Below, one piece after another: positions 6,097-8,867 of a DNA stretch of 8,867 bases (within the stretch, counting starts at the first letter, position 1; every line of letters starts with the position of its first letter). This stretch comes from M0108 sp937862735 (GTDB taxonomy: Bacteria > Pseudomonadota > Gammaproteobacteria > Chromatiales > Chromatiaceae). Location of the stretch: NCBI GenBank assembly GCA_937862735.1, contig CALMDH010000250.1, positions 1 to 8,867 on the forward strand, given 5' to 3'. The notes beneath the pieces are model-generated. The model was not told the DNA's origin. It ran no database searches and saw only the letters and a program-made list of their open reading frames with translations. The translations under genes and the position numbers were made by a program.

Positions 6097-6463
6097 AATG
6101 CACCTCCAGTAACACGCCCGACTGCAATGCCTTCGACAAAGCGTCGGCGGACAGTTCCAAGAACACCTTGCCGGCAAATTGCAGCGCCTTCTTTTCGTCC
6201 TGCGAGATGTTCGCTTTGTCACTCTTGGGGAACCCATGCAGGAACACGAAGCGGTTGCCGAGCCTGGCCGACAGCAGCGTGCGGTAGCCGCCGCTTTTGC
6301 CGCCGCCGGGGCGGGCTACCCGCTTCTTGTAGGGGAGGCCGCCCAAGTCCGCGTCAATCAGACCGTTTTCCATCTCTTGAACCGCTATGCACTAGGCGGT
6401 ATCGGACAGCTTTTCACCCTCCTGCCACCGCGCGAAGTCCTTCCGTTTGAGGATGCTTGTCAT
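6080..6463 (-). pseudogene. RelE/HigB-type toxin with an amber codon at position 24
   Basis: Read from ATG 6463 (GGAGG five bases upstream) the frame gives MTSILKRKDFARWQEGEKLS then DTA, TAG at 6394-6392, then CIAVQEMENGLIDADLGG through KSGGYRTLLSARLGNRFVFL to LLEVHCEQDH and TGA. This is the whole ~127-residue RelE/HigB-like mRNA interferase family, and the TAG replaces what is normally a leucine (TTG to TAG is a single change). Downstream ATG 6373 could give a 97-residue product lacking the first 30 residues, but no good ribosome site precedes it. The C-terminal core, including the KSGGYR region and FLHGFPKSDKANI, is well conserved. The toxin is probably inactive or very poorly made. Confidence 0.88.
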
Positions 6464-6479
6464 CTCAACCTCCAAATCG

Positions 6480-6501
6480 TACCCGATACGGGTATATATT
6501 A
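6480..6501 (-). promoter_or_regulatory. Operator/promoter of the RelE/HigA-like operon
   Basis: TACCCG ATA CGGGTA at 6480-6494 is a perfect 6-base inverted repeat, 17 bases upstream of the toxin start. On the minus strand it directly follows TAATATATA (about 6501-6493), a plausible -10 element. An operator overlapping the -10 region fits repression by the XRE antitoxin. The -35 region is weak. Confidence 0.5.
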
Positions 6502-6610
6502 CCAGGCCCCGATCCGTTCGCTGACTTCGATCATGTCGTCGCCTTAACTGTCTCGATGTGCCGTGCGCCAGTGACCCAGCACGGGATGACAAGACGTTAC
6601 CTCCCATTGC

Positions 6611-7135
6611 TCAGGGCACAAAGGGCAAGGCCAGCGGCGTGACCAGCTCCCAGGTATTGGGGTCCGGGTCGCTGGCCAGCTTCCAGCGCTGCCAGAACAG
6701 GGCCTCGGCCTGTTGGGCGAGGTCCTCGTCATCGATGCACACCGACAGTTCGCAGTTGCTGGAGATACTCGACCAGGCCAGGTTGTGGCTGCCGAAGATC
6801 ACCGTTTCGTAGTCGATCAGGATTAGCTTTTCGTGCAGGGTGCGGTTGCCGGTCATGACCCGCACCTGCCAGCCGGCGTTCAGCAGGCGCTGGGCGGTCT
6901 CCTGATTCGGCCGGCGCTTGCCGATCTTGATCGGGGCGGCGGACATGACGATGCGGCATTGCAGGCCGCGCTGGCTGGCGGCGGTGAAGTCCGCCAGCAG
7001 GTTGACGGTCTTGTCGTACCAGCGGGGGCTGAAGAGGAACATGCTGACGTAGACCCGCCGGCGGGCGGCGGTGAGGCGGGCGTGGAGTTCCTCGTAGTAG
7101 CGCCCGTCGGGCAGGAGCCTGAGTTGGGGGATCAC
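6611..7135 (-). CDS. Phospholipase D-family nuclease with a single HKD motif, 174 aa
   Basis: This is a single-domain PLD-superfamily phosphodiesterase, probably a dimeric DNA or RNA nuclease like Nuc. The HxKxxxxD motif is at residues 101-108 (LHEKLILID) followed by GSHNLAWSS (S116, N118). The N-terminal half has the expected strand SMFLFSPRWYD. There is no signal peptide, so it is likely cytoplasmic. The start is GTG 7135; the upstream gene ends at 7143, seven bases away, so they are co-transcribed. It is the last gene of a minus-strand phage-like cluster and the only complete copy of three related sequences here. Its substrate cannot be told from sequence. Confidence 0.82.
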   Translation of the reverse strand: MIPQLRLLPDGRYYEELHARLTAARRRVYVSMFLFSPRWYDKTVNLLADFTAASQRGLQCRIVMSAAPIKIGKRRPNQETAQRLLNAGWQVRVMTGNRTLHEKLILIDYETVIFGSHNLAWSSISSNCELSVCIDDEDLAQQAEALFWQRWKLASDPDPNTWELVTPLALPFVP

Positions 7136-7142
7136 GACGCGG

Positions 7143-7472
7143 TCAGGCGGGAATGACCGGGTGGTGGGGCGGGGCGATGTTCTGGCGGATATATTCCCGC
7201 AGGTAGAGCTGATAGCCGGTCATGCCCAGGACCAGGGCGCGATGCTTCCAGTTGGTCTTGGTGGCCGCGTCCAGGGTCTTCCAACCGCCGATGGCCACCT
7301 GGAAGCGTTCCGCGTTGGCCTGCTGGGCGGGGCCCTGGGTCTTGCTGAGGTGCTTGGGGGCGGTGACCACGGCCTTGTTGCCGACCATGCGAAATTCCAT
7401 GAGGCCGCCGAAGTCGCCGGAGTCGCCGGCGGAGAAGAGGGGTCCGGTAACGCAAGGCATGGGGTGGGTCAC
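7143..7472 (-). CDS. Small phage-like protein of unknown function
   Basis: The frame encodes 109 residues from GTG 7472, or 105 from ATG 7460, which has GGAG about 11 bases upstream and may be the true start. The middle (AERFQVAIGGWKTLDAATKT, then NWKHRALVLG) and the following GMTGYQLYLREYI resemble small phage or mobile-element proteins with a helical W-K-L...K..W...GY.LFL pattern, though I cannot name a family. It lies between the resolvase-like gene and the PLD nuclease on the same strand with tight spacing, so it belongs to that unit. No membrane or signal segment is visible. Confidence 0.65.
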   Translation of the reverse strand: MTHPMPCVTGPLFSAGDSGDFGGLMEFRMVGNKAVVTAPKHLSKTQGPAQQANAERFQVAIGGWKTLDAATKTNWKHRALVLGMTGYQLYLREYIRQNIAPPHHPVIPA

Positions 7473-7889
7473 TCCGGGGCTGGGTGCGAGCAGGGAGGGA
7501 TTCGCGCGCGAGCTGAATCCAGGCGCGCAAGGAGATTTCCGCGGTCAGGCCCTCGTCCAGGTCGAAGCGGCTGATGGCGGCGAGGGGCAGGATGGCGCGC
7601 CAGCGGTCGATGATCGCCTGGCCGCGGCGGGTGTGGTCGAGAAGGTAGATCAGGACCGGGGTGGTGCCCCAGGCTGCCGCTTGCTCTTCTGCCTGTGACC
7701 ACCAGTCGTAAGAAATTCCTTCGCGCGCTTGATCTCGATCTGCCAGCCGGGGATGCCAGTGAGGTCGGCGCCGCCCGCGGCGGATTGCGCCTGCCAGTTG
7801 CGGCGGACATCGAGCCCCAACCACTCGCGGATCAGCCTGGCGACGACCCGCTCGGCGGTGGCGCCCTTGGTGCGTTGCATCGCTCCCAT
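7469..7889 (-). pseudogene. PDDEXK/resolvase-like nuclease, frameshifted
   Basis: From ATG 7889 (GGAAGG seven bases upstream) residues 1-60 read as a phage-type PDDEXK nuclease: E13 in TAERVVARLIREWLGL, D42 in GGADLTGIPGW, and E52/K54 in IEIKRAKEF, the E-x-K pair. At about 7700-7715 the frame is lost; the natural continuation (DWWSQAEEQAAAWGTTPVL, then IYLLDHTRRG... and LRAWIQLARES) lies in another frame. One missing base would explain it. The second frame has no stop before the next gene, so the true end (near 7469-7490) is uncertain and a second indel is possible. Such nucleases process branched DNA in phage replication or recombination. A sequencing error is an alternative to real decay. 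Confidence 0.7.
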
Positions 7890-7892
7890 GGT

Positions 7893-8158
7893 TCAGCCTT
7901 CCTGGGCTGGTTTGCCGAAGGTGTCGGCGGCGACCGCAACGATCTGCCGCGCCCAGGCGGCGTAGGGGCTGAGGAAGGTCAGGGCTGAAGACCCGAAGGG
8001 TTGACGCGAGCGCAGGGCCGCCAGCAGGATGCATTGCCGGGCCTCGTGGTCCTCGCGGTAGCGGCGGCGGATGATCGCCAGGTACCGATGGGGACCAACT
8101 CAATCCCTTTCGCGGCCGCCAAGGCGCTCTGCTCGGCGGTCGACTGATGTCGGGACAA
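7893..8158 (-). pseudogene. Small phage-like gene, probably frameshifted
   Basis: A coding-like reading starts at TTG 8158 (GGAGG about nine bases upstream) with LSRHQSTAEQSALAAAKGIE, then loses frame near 8090. It continues as YLAIIRRRYREDHEARQCIL and SPYAAWARQIVAVAADTFGK to TGA 7893-7895, just three bases before the resolvase-like start. The C-terminal SPYAAWAR block resembles small proteins in phage replication clusters, but I cannot name it. The join between the two frames is inferred; each half alone lacks an end or a start. Confidence 0.5.
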
Positions 8159-8518
8159 GTTGACCGCCCTCCGTGGCGCGGACCTCCTCGGCGCGGGTGG
8201 GGGGGTCGCACCCCGGCGGCTACGGGCGGGCTGCCGCCTGTGATCCCCGGTCCCCGCGGCCGTCTGTCCGACCGGTCGTGGCGCTCTCACCGCCTCGCGG
8301 ATGCCCTGGCAGGGGCGGCCTCCGCGCGGGCCATGGGGGTATCTTCGGTCCGTTCGTCGCGGCCGTCCGGGGCCGCAAGCTTGTGGCCCGTCCCTGGGGC
8401 AAGGCCGGCCGGCGCCCCGGACGCTGACGCGCCGCGAGCCGGTGCGGGGCTGGCCCGCCCGCGCCACCCGCACGATCGTTCGCGCGCAGCGCCGGGTCCC
8501 GCACGATTAGTTATGCAT
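8159..8518. other. Very GC-rich stretch without a convincing gene
   Basis: All six frames are partly open here simply because the sequence is extremely GC-rich (AT-rich stop codons are rare). The translations are dominated by Pro, Arg, Gly and Ala and show no recognisable domain. One minus-strand reading (APDGRDERTEDTPMARAEAA, about 8370-8290) looks slightly protein-like and could be a decayed gene upstream of the phage-like cluster. Confidence 0.4.
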
Positions 8519-8520
8519 TA

Positions 8521-8561
8521 CCGACCTTTTTTGTTACACTCTACTTTACGTCACGCGCTTC
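8521..8561 (+). repeat. Leader repeat, copy 1
   Basis: CCGACCTTTTTT, then TCTACTTTACGTCA, then GCTTC recur in copy 2 at 8751-8787 with a small indel between the blocks. Copy 1 lies directly upstream of the small gene at 8580 and contains TGTTACACT, an extended -10-like element (8532-8540), so it may be that gene's promoter-leader. Confidence 0.55.
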
Positions 8562-8564
8562 ATC

Positions 8565-8569
8565 AGGAG
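8565..8569 (+). promoter_or_regulatory. Ribosome binding site of the 55-residue gene
   Basis: AGGAG lies ten bases before ATG 8580. The combination AGGAG, a short spacer and CGACCAATGA recurs at 8731-8747 at the end of the gene. Confidence 0.6.
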
Positions 8570-8579
8570 AACTCGACCA

Positions 8580-8747
8580 ATGAACTCATACTTACTGATT
8601 ACGGGTAACTTTGCTGATGGGTTCGAGTTCTACGGACCCTTTGACGACACATACTTTGCTGCTGATTTTGCTGACAGTAGCGGTTTCAAAGACTGTTCAA
8701 TCGTTAAGCTCAACTCCCCCCGCGTTACTGAGGAGCCCGACCAATGA
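8580..8747 (+). CDS. Small phage-like protein of unknown function, 55 aa
   Basis: The frame reads MNSYLLITGNFADGFEFYGP, then FDDTYFAADFADSSGFKDCS, then IVKLNSPRVTEEPDQ, ending at TGA 8745-8747. It resembles small acidic phage and plasmid proteins beginning ITGN..DGF.FYGPFD, known to me only as hypothetical. It is acidic and aromatic-rich without signal peptide or membrane segment. A good ribosome binding site and a lower G+C than the region to the left support it as real and as recently joined sequence. Its stop overlaps a second ATG (ATGA, 8744-8747) that also has an AGGAG upstream, but that second frame is only 29 codons and repeats the leader sequence, so it is likely not a gene. Confidence 0.65.
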   Translation: MNSYLLITGNFADGFEFYGPFDDTYFAADFADSSGFKDCSIVKLNSPRVTEEPDQ

Positions 8748-8750
8748 TTT

Positions 8751-8787
8751 CCGACCTTTTTTTACTCTACTTTACGTCAACCGCTTC
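8751..8787 (+). repeat. Leader repeat, copy 2
   Basis: This is the second copy of the leader found at 8521-8561, lacking about four bases including the extended -10-like element. It begins immediately after the small gene, where a following gene would be expected. Confidence 0.55.
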
Positions 8788-8816
8788 GTTCCCTTCCCGC
8801 CGGAGGCGCCTGCCGT

Positions 8817-8867
8817 CAACTACCCCGGCCTGAAGGCCGGAGCTTGAAAGAGCTGGGTTGACCAGGG
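8817..8867 (+). mobile_element. Possible IS200/IS605-type right end
   Basis: CCGGCC TGAA GGCCGG (8825-8840) is a perfect 6-base stem with a TGAA loop, inside AACTACCCCGG...GGAGCTTGAAAGAGC...TTGACCAG. This layout is what I remember at the right ends of IS605/IS1341-type elements, just after tnpB, where guide-RNA scaffolds are also encoded. No tnpB is visible upstream, so it would be an orphan end or a degraded element. It could instead be an unrelated hairpin. Confidence 0.4.

Noticed and set aside
5872..6450. 192-codon plus-strand open frame
   Set aside because: It is antisense to the RelE/HigA module, which has clear family signatures and ribosome binding sites.
7132..8211. 359-codon minus-strand open frame
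   Set aside because: It merges parts of several genes in one frame because GC-rich DNA lacks stops; only the segment around 7480-7710 is genuine nuclease sequence.
8147..8608. 153-codon plus-strand open frame in the GC-rich stretch
   Set aside because: Low-complexity Pro/Arg/Gly/Ala translation, no domain, no good ribosome binding site.
8744..8833. 29-codon frame starting at the ATGA overlap after the small gene
   Set aside because: It has a ribosome site, but its DNA is mostly a copy of the upstream leader and runs into the hairpin.
1..8867. CRISPR array, tRNA or rRNA genes
   Set aside because: No regularly spaced short repeats and no cloverleaf or rRNA-like sequence was seen; the only tandem repeats are the coding 81-bp units.

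Overview
The window is a high-G+C, mostly broken accessory region. The family mix (FitAB/VapC, NadS/HigA-type and MazEF modules, IS4 and ISAzo13 transposases, phage-like genes) suggests a proteobacterium, perhaps a gammaproteobacterial sulfur or phototrophic lineage. That placement is inference from gene style only. No ribosomal, tRNA or metabolic core gene is visible.

Left part (1-2300): a headless XRE/ImmA-type metallopeptidase gene is cut at both ends. It is followed by an N-terminally truncated IS4-family transposase on the minus strand, fused back-to-back to an internal piece of an ISAzo13-family transposase on the plus strand. These are scars of nested insertion and deletion.

Toxin-antitoxin stretch (2300-6500): four pieces of three type II modules are present, and every toxin is damaged. 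The MazEF-like pair has an intact AbrB-type antitoxin, but its toxin is cut after about 34 residues. The FitAB pair has an in-frame stop in the antitoxin and a frameshift in the PIN toxin. The RelE/HigB-like toxin has an amber codon at codon 24, next to an intact XRE antitoxin. Between these modules lie an unrecognised 306-residue protein, a small secreted protein with three exact 27-residue-period Cys repeats, and the first ~24 codons of a gene resembling ABC-three-component system proteins.

Right part (6600-8160): a minus-strand cluster reads, in order of transcription, a frameshifted small phage-like gene, a frameshifted PDDEXK/resolvase-like nuclease, a small unknown protein and an intact single-HKD phospholipase-D-family nuclease. 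It looks like a prophage or integrative-element module. The 3' end of the PLD gene occurs twice more as truncated copies (about 3630-3722 and 5411-5629), so the same gene end has been left behind at several junctions.

Far right (8160-8867): a very GC-rich stretch without a convincing gene gives way abruptly to a small phage-like gene of 55 codons, missed by a 60-residue cutoff. It is flanked by two copies of a ~37-40 bp leader, and the window ends in a hairpin resembling the right end of IS200/IS605-type elements.
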